Below are positions 1-12,800 of a stretch of 64,000 bases of DNA, piece after piece; positions within the stretch are counted from its first letter, which is position 1, and each line of letters starts with the position of its first letter. Both the position numbers and the translations under genes were made by a program. Origin of the DNA: Rotaria macrura (taxonomy: Eukaryota > Rotifera > Eurotatoria > Philodinida > Philodinidae); assembly GCA_900239685.1 (NCBI GenBank), contig OENT01000142.1, forward strand, positions 1 to 64,000. The letters are read 5' to 3'. Below the pieces are notes generated by a model. That model was not told where the DNA came from, made no database searches, and was given only the letters and a program-made list of their open reading frames with translations.

Positions 1-1303
1 ATTGGTCGTGGCTTAGGTGCAATGCCTCTTATGTGAAATGTATTTTGCGAAAACAAAAACTTTTTTAAAACAAAATTTCACAGCGAAATGAAATGTACAA
101 TTGGGGAAAAAGACTCCGCATTGAGTTTCTGGGCCAGGAGAGTATGTCGTTTAATTGTATTAATGAATTTTATTTTCGTAAAATGGATCGCTTTTGAGAA
201 GGAATCAGTGCAAAAGGCTAGTAGTGAAGCCGGGAATAGCTGTCTTTTAGTTCTTAATTAATTATAAAATTAAAAAATCAAACAAAAAATCAATGATTGG
301 ATCAATTCGATAAAACTTTGTAGCCTTGTCGTTTAAAATATAAATCAAAGGTGAAACAGCTTAAAGAAGATTTTTTTGATTTTCCTGATTTATTTTTTTT
401 TCTGATTTCTGCGAGTTTTTAAATTTGCTTGTTGATTTTTCCGATTTCATTGATTGTAATCAAGCGATTAAAAATTTAGAAAAATAAGAAAAATCACAGA
501 TCTCAGAAATCATTGTCTCTCCTTGCTAGATCAGCTTAAAGAGACAGATTTACTGATAGATCTGTGTGCAGAAATATGATCTAGTGGTTTGTAAATTAAC
601 ACAAATTTGGAGTAGTAGAGGTGCATGAGAAAAATTAGTGTTCGGATCCAGCATCGACCAAAAAATAAATAAAAGATAGATAATTAGATCACTTACTGAT
701 CGACTGAGTGAAACCGAGCATTAATGACAGTTTCCAATAGAAATTACCTATACCAAGAAATTAGTAAGCACTACTATGAAAGTGTAAATAACTTCGGTTA
801 TTTTTTTTTCCACAGGTTGAGTACATCTGAAAAACTCGCTGTGTACCACGGTGTCAAGAAATTCCGGTATTTAGCGGTTTCCAAAAAATGCGGGAGTCAG
901 CCCGTTAATGCGGCTTTTCAAAACCGCGTTCTACAGCGTCTTAAAAACACCACGGGTTTTACTGTTTTTTGGAGAGACGGATAAACGGTCTGACTCCCGC
1001 GTTTCGAAATACCGTTACAAAACGCGGTTGTGAAAAACGCAAATAACCGCGTTTTTGTATTCAATTCTTTTCCGTGGGTAGTATATATGTTATCTGTAGT
1101 TCATCAATCGAATATGTGCGACATCTTCATGCGGATGTTTTCGAGTATCTTGATTAGTAATTTTCGTCCAAGCAATCAAATCGAAGTTACTGATATCATT
1201 GACAGTTTAATGCTAGTTTTATTCTACGTAATGATGACAGGAGCAAAAAAAAATTCTATTCTTATACATTTGTACTAAAAGCAAGTATAATAAATACTAC
1301 ATC
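1..1303. other. Non-coding region upstream of the kelch gene
   Basis: AT-rich sequence with no convincing coding exon on either strand. It contains a GC-richer nested palindrome (865-1057, listed separately), which makes the short open frames there look like repeat artefacts. The last stretch before 1304 presumably holds the kelch promoter and 5'UTR, but no clear TATA element was identified. Confidence 0.6.
865..1057. repeat. GC-rich nested inverted repeat (foldback or MITE-like)
   Basis: An 11-bp perfect pair (gcgggagtcag at 890-900 and ctgactcccgc at 990-1000) is flanked outside by a second pair (cggtattt at 865-872 and aaataccg at 1007-1014). Further alternating aaccgcgtt and aacgcggtt words lie near 922-930, 1021-1029 and 1045-1055. 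Base composition is clearly more GC-rich than the surrounding sequence. This suggests a small foldback element. No target-site duplication was recognised and the family is unknown. Confidence 0.55.
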
Positions 1304-4300
1304 ATGCTAAATGAGCAGTCTCAAGAAAATTCTAATGAATTCGATGAATTCGATGGATTACTTTCAATGAGTGCTTTACGTGAACATGATAACGGCAAAT
1401 ATACGGTGACATATTTAACAAGTACAGATAGTGTTTATAAATTAAAATCTGATCGACAAGCTCGTTTAATGGATTCGATGGCAATTTTTCGAAAAGAGGA
1501 ACGTTTTTGTGATGTTGTTTTATGTGTCCAAGGTGTAAGATATCCAGCGCATAAGATTGTTTTAGCATCCGTGTCATCCTATTTCGCTTCTATGTTTGGT
1601 AAATACGGTCACATTGAAGCATCGACCACAGAAGACATCGATTTAACCGAATTAGTGCAATGTCCCTTAGCAATGACTGCTATTTTGGATTTTATTTATA
1701 CATCACGTGTAGAACTTAATGATAAAAATGTATGTAAACGACACCAAAGAAAACAAATTTTTGTAGTACAATCTTCTTGATTCTTGCTGTGTCATTTTTC
1801 CGTAATACTATTTTATGTGTACACGAAACAGATTGACGTAGAAACGAACGAATTACTACAATTGAATGGACACTTCAATTCAAAAGAATGACGATCGATT
1901 GATTAGTAGTAGTTCAGTAAGAAACATCTTAATGAATGCCAGTATAGAATTTACAACATGTCAAGTTCGAAATAAAGAGATTCAGGAATCCATGGATCCC
2001 TTAACAGTATGTTGCTATTGTTAGTAATCGTTGACTTGTTATTGTCTGAAATTATTCTTGAAAGAGTAGAGCGTGACAACGATAATAGACCAATCAAAAG
2101 AAAAGTTTTTGTTTCATACGCAAAAAAGATTTGAGCCTATGAAGAATTTTGAACTAGTATATATCATAAAATAGAATGTCATAGAAGAAAAGAAAAATAT
2201 TTTTCAGTTCATTGGAATATCCATTTCGAAGAATGAAATCGCTTTTTAAGTATGTAATAGCTGAAATTCAATTCAGTATAACTTGTATGCATGTGTATTA
2301 CGTAACTCAGATAACTAATAGCTAATCATGAGAATGGGAAATGCGTTACTACATTGAATCGTTTTCTTTATAATTAATATAAAACAGTATTCTTTAAATT
2401 TGGGTAGGTAATCTCTTAGTGAATCGCGTGAAACTTTAGTTACGAATCTATGCTGATTGCAACAAGCCTAAAACTTCGGAAATTAATCTAAGATTTTTCT
2501 TTAATGAGATCTGTCATTTGACTACACATACAAAAGAAAGACAACTATTTCATCTGTCATTATCTACTGCTCTGGAAGCAAAGTAAATGCTAAGCTTCAT
2601 TTATCCTGATTCTTCACTATCATACAGAGAAACTTGCTAGTAGACAACAAAATTTATTCATATTCACAGCTGCCCAATCAATAAAGTTTATTGTAAGATT
2701 CATTCATTTACTACTAAATCTATCGAATATCATCATTATGTAGCTCACAATCTAATATTGACAGTAGATATACTGACTTACGAATTTCCGAAAAATATTG
2801 TCGGATTCCAATTAAAAGTTGCTTAATGTTTGTTTTTTGATAGTTAAAATCCAGGGGCTCTGAATGAAATCAATTTTTTTTTATAGCAGATGAAGCATTT
2901 CTATCACTAAAATTGTAGCTACTGATACATCTTTGAAACGAGCCATACATGTAAATAAGCATCTGAGTGTAGTGTGTTATTTTAACAATTTTTACTTTAC
3001 TTTACGTGTCCGACAAACGAATCTACCAACGAAAAACTAATTCACATTCCTCCTCTCTCAGTGACAGCGTGTTACATTCGACACGTCAGATGTCTCTCAT
3101 CGTAGACATGATCATAGAAGTCAATTTAACAAAATTTTCTATTTCAATAGGTTATGTCTATCTTAACATGTGCAATGCCATTATTACTCGATGATTTAAT
3201 TGAAATTTGTGTTGATTATCTTCGTGAGAATTTACATGGATCAAATTGTATCGGACTCTTATTATATGCTAAACAATATTTATGTCATCCATTAATAGAA
3301 GCAACAGAAAATTATATTCATAGTCATTTTGAAGAAGTTGTACGACATGAAGAATTTCTTTCCCTAAGTTGTTGTGATCTATTAGCAGTGATTAAACACG
3401 ATAATGTTAAAGTTCCGTGTGAATCAATCATCTATAATGTAAACATTACCGAAAGGAAAATTCGTTTTTATTTATTGAAAATTTTCTAATTGAAATTTGT
3501 CTTTACTTATCCAGGTAGTTATGCAATGGCTTCGGCATGATCCATTGAATCGACGGGGTGCCGTAGGAGAATTATTAAAATGTGTACGCTTCCAATTTCT
3601 TGAGCCGGCATTTCTTCGAAGTGCTATGAATTGCGATGAATTTGCATCACCTGATATGCAACGTTGTCGAGAGTATCTATTGAATTTACATGACAATCTT
3701 ACTTCACATCGTTATTGCCATTTACCGCAGCGTCGTGCACCTATCAAACCACTAGTTATTTGTATGTTTAGAAAATACGTGTATATGTACATATTTACTA
3801 TTTGAAAATTGTTCTTTTAGATTGTGCTGGTGGTTATTATAAGAAATCAATAAATACCATGGAATGCTACTTTTTAGAAACAAAACGATGGAAGCGTTGT
3901 GCAGATTTACGAGTATCAAGAAATGGTGTTGGTGTTGTTTCGCTACAAATGAGAGTTTATGCCATTGGTGGACGACAAAATACAAAGTAAAAATAATACG
4001 CAAGATAGTGTACGTCTTGAGAAATGAGCATATCTAAAATTGAATATTTCAGTAAACTGTTCAACACTGGTATCTAGTCACGATTCATAATACATACCGT
4101 TGATGTGCTATTCCATATCGTGCCTCAATAATGTCTTGTAGTATAGTAGTGTTATTGTTTTTTCTTGCGCATTTCTAGAGAATTAAGTAAAACTATGTCA
4201 ATGAAACGCATTCCAAAATACATACGATGAAGTAAACGATTTTATTATAAGTTGCGTTGTTGAAATTTGATTTCATATTGATATGTCGCAGAGATTCGAT

Positions 4301-5133
4301 TGACAACTTAATTTTTATCTATAGGAACGAAAACAAAGATTGCCGGGATGTAGAACGTTATGATCCATTTATGAACGAATGGACAACAATGTCATCAATG
4401 ATCTATGCTCGAAATCGTCTAGGTGTTGGTGTTATTGATTGTAATATTTATGCTGTAGGCGGTTCATGTGGTCAACAAATACACTCATCAGTTGAAGTAT
4501 TTTCAATCGCCACACCTTCTCCATCATGGTCAGAAGTAGCTCCAATGTCTATTCCACGTATTGGTCTTGCTGTTTGCACACATAGTCGACTTCTATATGC
4601 TATTGGTGGTTTTGACGGACACCGACGATTGGCCGATGTTGAGTCTTATAATCCTGATAAGAATGTATGGACACGTGAACAGCCACTTCTAGCTGGTCGA
4701 TCGGGTGCAGCAGCTGCTGCATTGGCTGAATATATATATGTCGTCGGTGGTTATGCATCTGACCAGATGGAGGGACCAGTACAATTGGATCTTGTTGAAC
4801 GATATAATACGATAACGCAGCAATGGTCTTTTGTAAAGTCGATGAATTGCCGTCGATCAGCGCTTAGTTGCGTTGCATTGGATCAACGTCTTTTGGCTCT
4901 AGGTAAAATAGAATGTTCTTCTTTCGTGTTTTGCGCTATTGTTTTCTGTTTATTTTTAAAATATTCAACTTTTTTCAATTTTAGGCGGGTACGATGGAGT
5001 AAATTTTTCAGCGGTTGTTGAAATTTATGATCCAGAAAAGGATGAATGGACTTATGGAACACCTCTAACACGAGAACGAAGTGGTCACGGTAGTGCCCTG
5101 ACTGTTGAACCAACACTAGAAAATGATGAATAA
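1304..5133 (+). CDS. Kelch-like BTB-BACK-kelch protein (probable CUL3 adaptor)
   Basis: Six exons: 1304-1729, 3151-3438, 3515-3761, 3821-3986, 4325-4902, 4985-5133. They join in frame to 617 aa, the usual KLHL length. The BTB/POZ domain lies at about residues 55-160 (FCDVVLCVQG, PAHKIVLASVSSYF). The BACK domain at about 165-300 includes VVMQWLRHD. Six kelch blades follow, each with the Gly-Gly pair (CAGGYY, AIGGRQ, AVGGSC, AIGGFDG, VVGGYAS, ALGGYDG). By family knowledge such proteins recruit substrates to cullin-3 ubiquitin ligase through the kelch propeller; the substrate cannot be told here. Intron 1 (1730-3150, about 1.4 kb) is much longer than the others. The start is the first in-frame ATG, about 50 residues ahead of BTB, as is common in KLHL proteins. 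The exact KLHL subfamily is not assigned. Confidence 0.9.
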
Positions 5134-6604
5134 TACTATGTCAAAAAGGAAGTCTTAGATTCTATTTGTTTCGATAGGTTATAGTTTTGAATATATTTAA
5201 TCAAAACTGAAAATAACAAATACTTTTCGTAAAGCTCATATTTCTATGTCAACAACGAAGCCAAGTGGTTTCATTTTTTATTTTTTTGTTAATTAAATCT
5301 CGAATATTTCTCAATGAACATTATTTTTATATTTTTATATGTGCTTCTTAATATCTAATAGTAGAATTAGATTAATTCGGAAACAAATGTCGAGCAAGGC
5401 ATACTCACACAGATGCGAAAGATCCACATGATCAAAGTGTGCATCGGAAGTTAGAGTAGATAATGTGCTTGCGTTTTTCGTTGTTAAATCCAACCAGCTC
5501 TATGGTACTTGGAAATGTTTTTAACTGCATTACTTTACCATTCGCTAGCATTCTATTGCCTATCGTTCATGGCATGATTTTGCTATAAACATAAATTAGT
5601 ATTAAATCCTTGTGGAGCGTATCGAATGGAAACGATGGAACTAGACATAATTTGAATATCACTCATTCATACAAGGTATGAAAGAACGGAAAATGGTTTT
5701 TGATCATCACAGTATAGTTTTGCATGATGGCAAAACATTCCATCATAGTCATCAAAGCAATTTATCTGTCGACTATCTCTGTAGAGATAAAGGACTCGAT
5801 AGAACTTTAGTGATAAATTAACAGATTAGGATAGCTACATTTAATTTTTAAAGATAATCTGAGACCAAAGAGCAATGCATAAATATTAATTTTTCAAAAC
5901 TTGAACATTAGACTAATTGCTCTGGTTACATTCAATTTTTATCTGCGTATTTTAAATATCGACTCGATTTTCATTTGTATATTCAATAAGCAAGTCCAAT
6001 AGAAAAAAACATAAATCATTGTTTCATTAAATTAACATAGAAATGCAAAGTTATATCTGAAGAATATTCAAGGAAACTACAGAAAGATGTTGGTTTACTA
6101 ATATTCTGATTAGCACTCGTCTATATTCTTCATCATATATATGTATATGTATGCTTTTTGTTATAAATTTTGTTTTGTGACAATCAACAAACATTACGGA
6201 TCATAGTCTTTTGTGTATTTTGATATTGATTAGACGCATTGTTCTTTGTAAGAAAAGAAGCATTAAACCTTTGTAATATTGTTTTCAAACATGCTATGAA
6301 AGTAATGCAATAATGGAGAATTTTCGTGCCATCTTCTCAACATATGATTTACACTAGAAAACAAAACATGTAAATATTGATAAAAATTGACATGTGGTCG
6401 AGATGAATGATCGATCGATCGGCTAGTTTTAATTACAATTAAGAATGACTCATCTTTGTTCGTATTTAAGACATGAGTTTGTTTCTATGTAATCTTAATC
6501 AATCGATAAAATAATTCGAATGCCGGCATTATGCAACCGCGTAAATAGTTCATGTATTTAAAAACAAAATGCTTTCGTAATTGTTTATTTTTCCATATCT
6601 ATAG
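5134..6604. other. Intergenic region
   Basis: No supported coding exon. It presumably contains the kelch 3'UTR and, near its right end, the missing first exon and promoter of the membrane-protein gene whose visible coding starts after the splice acceptor at 6603-6604. Confidence 0.5.
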
Positions 6605-7488
6605 TATCGATTCGCCCGTCCCATTTGGGTTCTACTTCATTGCGTAAAGACTCAGATGAAGTCGGTTCACATGAATTTAAATCAGATATTTTTCTACGCA
6701 TCGCAATGTCGATTTTACCAGTAACTGCTGTTATTACCTATCAAATCGATGCAATATGGCAATTAAAATTTCCTAGTATGTATGCTGGCTTATCAAGTAC
6801 TATACTTCATATATTTTATTTCCTTCAATTCTATACACATCTCAAATGTAATTCACAACATAAGTACCATATTTATACGTATCTCTATCATATTGTTATA
6901 TGGATTTTCAAAGTAAGATTTTCGACTTAAGAGATAAATATTCAATATTTCTTAAAGATCGGTGGCGATATTGTTTATTTCTTCTATCATCATCATGAGA
7001 AAAATGTATTCCAACAATGTATCTACGCATTAAGAATGATGCAAGATACACTATTTATAAGTTTTGTATGTATATATAAAATTCGTTCATATGATCCACT
7101 GATTTGTGTTCAACATAAAGCTTTATTCAATGTTATATCACGTCTTGAAATAATCATTGCTATAATTGTACCTATATTTGCCCAAGAAAATCTTGTTAAA
7201 AAAAACATAGCTAATATAAGTTTATTTATTTTATACGATTTTTTTTCGGCTTATTATCATTTATTTACACTTCGTTTGAAATGGGCACTTTGGCTTTTCG
7301 TTGTTTTTATTACAATAAGTGTTATAAATGAATGGTTATATTTTGCTAATCGTCAATGGCATTTATGTGATCAAATTAGTGCTGGCTTCGAATTTCTTAC
7401 TGAGTGTGCATGTTGTTTACTTATAATTTGGCAATTTAAATCACCGATAATCGTATTACCATCTGATCAATCATTAACAATTTTTTAA
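6605..7488 (+). CDS. Multi-pass membrane protein of unknown family (5' exon not found)
   Basis: Two visible exons, 6605-6912 and 6958-7488, are joined by a 45-bp intron and give about 278 residues. After a charged, Ser-rich N-terminal stretch, about seven hydrophobic segments follow, for example around IAMSILPVTAVITYQ, LSSTILHIFYFLQF, LEIIIAIIVPIFA, WALWLFVVFITISV and ACCLLIIWQF. The protein ends shortly after SPIIVLPSDQ. There is no ATG at the left edge of the first exon, and an acceptor (ctatag) lies just before 6605. The true start is therefore in an unseen upstream exon, or translation starts at the internal ATG at 6706. I do not recognise the family. The seven-helix look could mean a receptor-like or TMEM-type protein, but no motif supports a function. 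Confidence 0.6.
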
Positions 7489-8758
7489 TTCGAATTCAGA
7501 TTAAATACAAAAGAAAATGTTTTCTTCTGAATGCAAATATCTAGCTAAATTGTATGTTTAATAAACTTTCGACCGACAGAATTCTGAAATAGAAAAATTA
7601 CGAAAAGGATTTTTCTAGACTTAGAAATTCTTTGGTCATCTCGCTTAATCCAAGAATCTCATGTACAACTTTAGTAGTTATCTTCCAGTCTATCTACGGT
7701 ATCTTTGACATTGAACACAATGTTTCTAATCTAATTTATTAACTACTCAATTCATACAATTGGTTCAGTTAAAAATAAAATCAGCTATCACTGGTAAACA
7801 ATTGTCAATGTCTCGAACACAAAAACTAAGTCAGATGTTTGATCTATTACTATAGATCTCAGATCTAATGGTGAACTGAAGTCAAACTTGTAGAATTTCA
7901 AGTCAATGCCATCTCTGATTCTTAAACTCTCGAGTGAAGTTGTAAATAATTGAAAATTAGTGTTTTGCAACACGATCACGATCGTCATTCGCAGAAAATA
8001 AAACAAGACTAGAAAATAATGTTAAATTAGAATTTTCTTTCGCTAATTTCTTCTTCGAAAATTTCCTTTTAATTTAAACATAAATCATGACCATACTTCA
8101 ATGTTGTTTATTCGTTTTTATGCTGCTTGACTATCGTATTGTTTGGCAAAGCAGAGAATTTTCATCAAAAAACTTTGTTACAGAATTGAACATTGTCCCC
8201 TTTCGTGATCACAAACACAATGCAGAATCTTAATCATGAAATTGAGCAAAAAATGAGTTCCGATATTGTCTAGATTGAGAAAAGAAAGGGGAGTATTGAT
8301 GCTTTAAATACATGCACAAAAAAAGGCACAACACTTGAGTATCGCATGAGAAACAAATTAGTTTAGCAAGATGGGAAACGAAATGGCTAGGAGGCCTTGT
8401 CACAGTACATGCATGTATAGAATTCTATGTGACGTACAAAGCAAAACTTCTTCTTCGTCGTCTTTGATTCAGTACTCATATCTATAATTGCATCATCGTT
8501 ATGCAAGTGTGTGCGAACATGAAAAACATATAAATATACAGCACGTAAAAACCAACGAACATTTATACATGTATATGTAGTTACACATACGTAGATAAAT
8601 TTTGTCGCTTGAATTGAAAAACATATTTGTTTTAGAAATTGTGAAATTGCGACACCTTCTGGATTTGGCAAGTAAAGAATAGTGATGTTAACCAATATAA
8701 TTCTTTTCGTAAGAAACAACGGATCACACAAAAGGAATCGCTTGTGTACAATAATTCA
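7489..8758. other. Intergenic region
   Basis: No supported gene. A minus-strand open frame at 8387-8731 has no family motif and lies against the RCC1 gene start, so I regard it as chance. Confidence 0.5.
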
Positions 8759-9777
8759 ATGAGCCATCTTCGTATTTTCAATAACAATAAAGAAATAGAT
8801 ATTAAGATCGATGAAAAATTCGATCTTACTCATCTATTGATGACAGCTACGTATCGTCAATTAGTTTTAGCATCACAAAACACATTGAAGTTGTACGATC
8901 TTTCTTCGGTTCTTCTTGGTGAAGAATTTAATAATGAACATGAAACAATCATTATTTCGAATCCTATTCTTGCTTTGACATCGACGACTGATCGAATCAT
9001 ATATATTTATCGTTCATCAGATAATTTAGAACAATTAAAAATTTGTTCACTACATTCACAACAAGACGAACGAATTCTAACGATCGAATCATTAAATGTA
9101 AATGAGAAAATTCATCTCTGTTCTCTTGATGATGGAACAATTTTTATTGGATATGATTGTAAAATATTTTCCTTAACAAATGACGTATGGTCATTAGAAG
9201 CAAAGATTGTAAAAATGTCTAGTGGAAAAGAACATGTATTAGTTTTACTTGCTGATGGTCGAATATTTACTTGGGGCAATGGTCTTCATGGAGCACTTGG
9301 TCTTGGTGATCTTGAACCTTGCCTTCAACCTACACTCATTGAATCCTTAGCCAATGATGTTATTGATATTGCCGCTGGTGGATGGCATTCCTTAGGTAGG
9401 ATAACTTAAGAGAAATTAGTGAGGAAAAAACTTTTTTCTTTTTTGTTACGGATTTAGTTCTTCTTTCGAACGGATCTGCAATGTCTTGGGGCTGGAATAA
9501 TGACGGTGCTCTTGGTCTCAATTCTTCTGATGAAGATAATGCATCAGGTGTATTTTGTGATCCAACACTTGTTACTTGCCTACCATTAGATGTTGACTGT
9601 ATACAAATATCGGCTGGTGCAAGACATAGTGCATTCATTGGATCGAATAATCATGTTTGGTTATGTGGTTCAAATAAACATGGTCAAATAGGAAATAAAT
9701 CTTCATTTTCTATTGAGACAGGAACTAGAATTCATTGTTTATCGTGGTTTACTTTTCTAATATCTCACGAACTTTGA
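8759..9777 (+). CDS. RCCD1: RCC1-repeat protein, RCCD1-like
   Basis: Two exons, 8759-9395 and 9458-9777 (phase 1 join, 62-bp intron), give 318 aa. The N-terminal half is divergent. The C-terminal half shows successive RCC1 blades: GRIFTWGNGLHGALGLGD, then DIAAGGWHSL, AMSWGWNNDGALGLN, ISAGARHSAF and HVWLCGSNKHGQIG. Length and layout (one poorly conserved N-terminal half, then about three repeats) resemble RCC1 domain-containing protein 1, which in mammals partners the KDM8 demethylase; that role is inferred only from resemblance. The ATG at 8759 is the first Met of the frame. The stop lies 27 bp before the PMS2 start on the same strand, with no AATAAA in between, which suggests co-transcription. 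Another RCC1-superfamily identity is possible. Confidence 0.75.
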
Positions 9778-9804
9778 TATTAAATTGGAACATCTTTCTT
9801 TCAG
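9778..9804 (+). promoter_or_regulatory. Intercistronic spacer with probable spliced-leader acceptor
   Basis: This 27-bp spacer separates the RCC1-protein stop from the PMS2 ATG. It ends in a pyrimidine tract plus cag (tctttctttcag) placed directly before the ATG. It contains no polyadenylation hexamer and no room for a promoter. It reads as a trans-splice acceptor of a two-gene operon. Spliced-leader trans-splicing is known in bdelloid rotifers; its use here is inference. Confidence 0.6.
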
Positions 9805-12800
9805 ATGGATGACGATGATCTTCTTCGACCAGCACAGATCCGTCCATTAGCTGGAACGACACGTCATCGTTTGTGTGCTGGTCAAGTTTGTGTTAGTGTT
9901 GCTTCATGCGTAAAAGAATTAATAGAAAATAGTCTCGATGCAAACAGTACACGTGTACACTTGACATTCATTGCACATGGTGCAGATCTTATTGAACTTG
10001 TTGATAATGGTGATGGCATTTCTGAGCAGGACTTCGAAAAAATTGGTTTTTCATCCAAATGAGAAATATTCAATTTCATTTTGAGAAAGCATCTATTTTA
10101 GGACTTCGATATCATACATCGAAAATAAGTCAATTTGAAGATCTTGAACATGTCAATACGTATGGATTTCGTGGTGAAGCTTTATCATCAATCTGTATTT
10201 ATGGGTAACGGTCGAGGATTTCAAAACATTCTCGTATTCGTCTTTGAAATAAACATATTGTTTTCAGTGATGTCATCATAACTACACGTCACTCATCTGC
10301 ATCAATAGGAACAAAATTAATATTTGATCATGAAGGTCAAGTTAGTTCGCGTGTTCCTTGTCCTCGAGAAGTAAATGAGATTTCGATGTCTTAGTTGAAT
10401 TTGAACATTTTTTTAAATTTAAGATTGGTACAACAGTATCAATTCGTTCATTGTTTAATCGTTTTCCTGTTCGTCGTACTGAACTACGGGCACATTCAAA
10501 ACGAGAATTTTCTCAAGCATTAAATATCATACAATCATTTGCAATTATATCACGACAATTACAATTTTTACAAGTTTTCTCATCAGCAGATAATCATCCA
10601 CCAACAAATCCATTATTAACATTGACACCATCCGTATCATTAAACGATACATTAGCACAGATCTTTGGACATAAAATACTTGAAACAATTGTACATATTG
10701 ATGATAATGATCATCAAGATCGACAATTTCAAGTAAATCGATAGTTTTCTTTACGGATTATTCGAAGTTAGTAAAGAAATTTCGAAAATATCTTCTATCA
10801 GAAAGTTTCGTTGATAGTTACGAACGATTGAGAAAACTTTGCTCATATCAATTCTATTTTAGACTACTCTGAAAACTTAAAGTATAGCATAGATTAAAAT
10901 GAAAGCATGTTTTCATATTAATTAATTATGTTGCTATTTAATTTTGATTCGCGTACAGATGATCGTCATGAAAATAATATTTATCATCAGAATCTGTAGA
11001 AAAACTCTTACCAATAAATCATTGTCATATTTGATGTTTTTCATAGTCAATATAATCTATTGAAGAGTTCATTCATTTGTTTGAAATCAATGTCAACATT
11101 TTTCATAGATATTTCATAAAGTTTGTATTTCTAACGGAGTCAACTAAAGATGAAACACTAGTGAGTTGCAGAAGTAAGTGTTTCGTCTGTTGATTCTATA
11201 TCCCACTTGTATGAGAATTGTGTGATTCGAAATTCAATAAATATTATCTAAAGAGAATTGAGAAGTTCTAGAAAAAAAAAACTTCTAAAACTATGTACAG
11301 TGCATTTTCTGTTGTACTGATGATAATTTGAAAATCATTTAAAGGTTATTGTACTTATCTACCAAAGTTATAATCGTTTCAATGAAATGCTTACATGCTA
11401 GAATAGTTCTCGTTGATAATTGAAAGTGAGATTTTTTATTCTAATATTCTCTTCATAGATTCTTAGAATATCTTTTAAGTTTCAGTGTAAAGCGATAGTT
11501 TCTTTCTGCATTGATTAACAATACACAGGAAATACTTTCATTTTATGGAGAAATGAGAAAAAGACATTGTTTTTTCTTCAATTATTCAAGTGGCATTGGG
11601 AAAATCTATCTGTACTGAAATTTCAAGAGTATATTGACGATCTTTAGAGAGAATCTCTTTTCACAATATCATAATTCAATTTAGTTTTCAATGAACAGTT
11701 TTCATACGAAATGTGTTTCACTTCAGAATAAAATCATCTGGGTCTACTCCCAGGTGATCGTACTTAAGAGTAAAATATCAGATCTAAAACTGTGACTTAC
11801 TTTTACTGTTGCTCTAGTATATATTATCACCGAATGATTCCACGAGTTTGGGTATGAGATATGAGATCTGTATGCATTGTTTAAACAAAGGGATAAAGAC
11901 GTGAATTTCTGATGGATCACAACAAATATCTTCAATGCCATGCTAAACACACTTTACTTGACTGACTGAACATTGTATTCTATGAACTACTTTCTATTGC
12001 ATAGTTGAAGAATTAAGTACTAAAAGTTTTCAATCAACATATTTTCGTTTAGTTCGATGGTTTTATCTCTCGGCCTCAACATGGTTCTGGTCGTTCATCG
12101 ACTGATCGACAATATCTTTATGTCAATAATCGACCTATTGATTGTGCACCTTTCCTACGAACAATAAATGATATCTATCGACATTTTAATCCAAATCAAT
12201 ATCCACTTGCTGTAATAATTATTCAGGTACGCGATCGACGTACACTTGATATAAATTGTACGCCAGATAAGCGAACTGTTTTTATTGAACATTTATCCAA
12301 TATGTGTGATGAAATTCGAAGTATTCTGAATAAATTATTTGAATCCAGTAGTAATGTTTACGTTGCGTCCAATAAAAGACCACAAGAAACAACGGATAAG
12401 AACGATACACCAACACCACCGATAAAGCAAATGAAACTTGAACGTTTTGTAAAAAAATCTGTAAGATAAGAAATATTCACTGCAGCAATAAATAGAATGG
12501 TTCTTTTCAACTTTTAGTCACAATCTTCTGACATTCCAATATTGACTACTAGCAATCCTCTATCGAAATTTTCCGGTCCTTTCAATATGGTGAGTTTCAA
12601 AATCTTTAAATGACTTTTCTTTTGACTAAACTCAAATTTAGATTCGTACTGAAAAATCAAGCTCGTCATCATCAAATTTGTCCTCACAAGATCGAGCACT
12701 GTTCACATTTGAAGCACATCCTATTGTAATATCTAAGTCAACTAGCACTCAAAATGACGATGACAAGAAAGAGGACAAGGAAGAAGAAGAAGATGATGAT

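Noticed and set aside
724-1278. Two short plus-strand open frames before the kelch gene
   Set aside because: They run through the GC-rich nested palindrome and have no protein-like features.
8387-8731. 114-codon minus-strand open frame upstream of the RCC1-type gene
   Set aside because: No motif, erratic composition, no splice or promoter context, and it lies in the likely 5' flank of the plus-strand gene.
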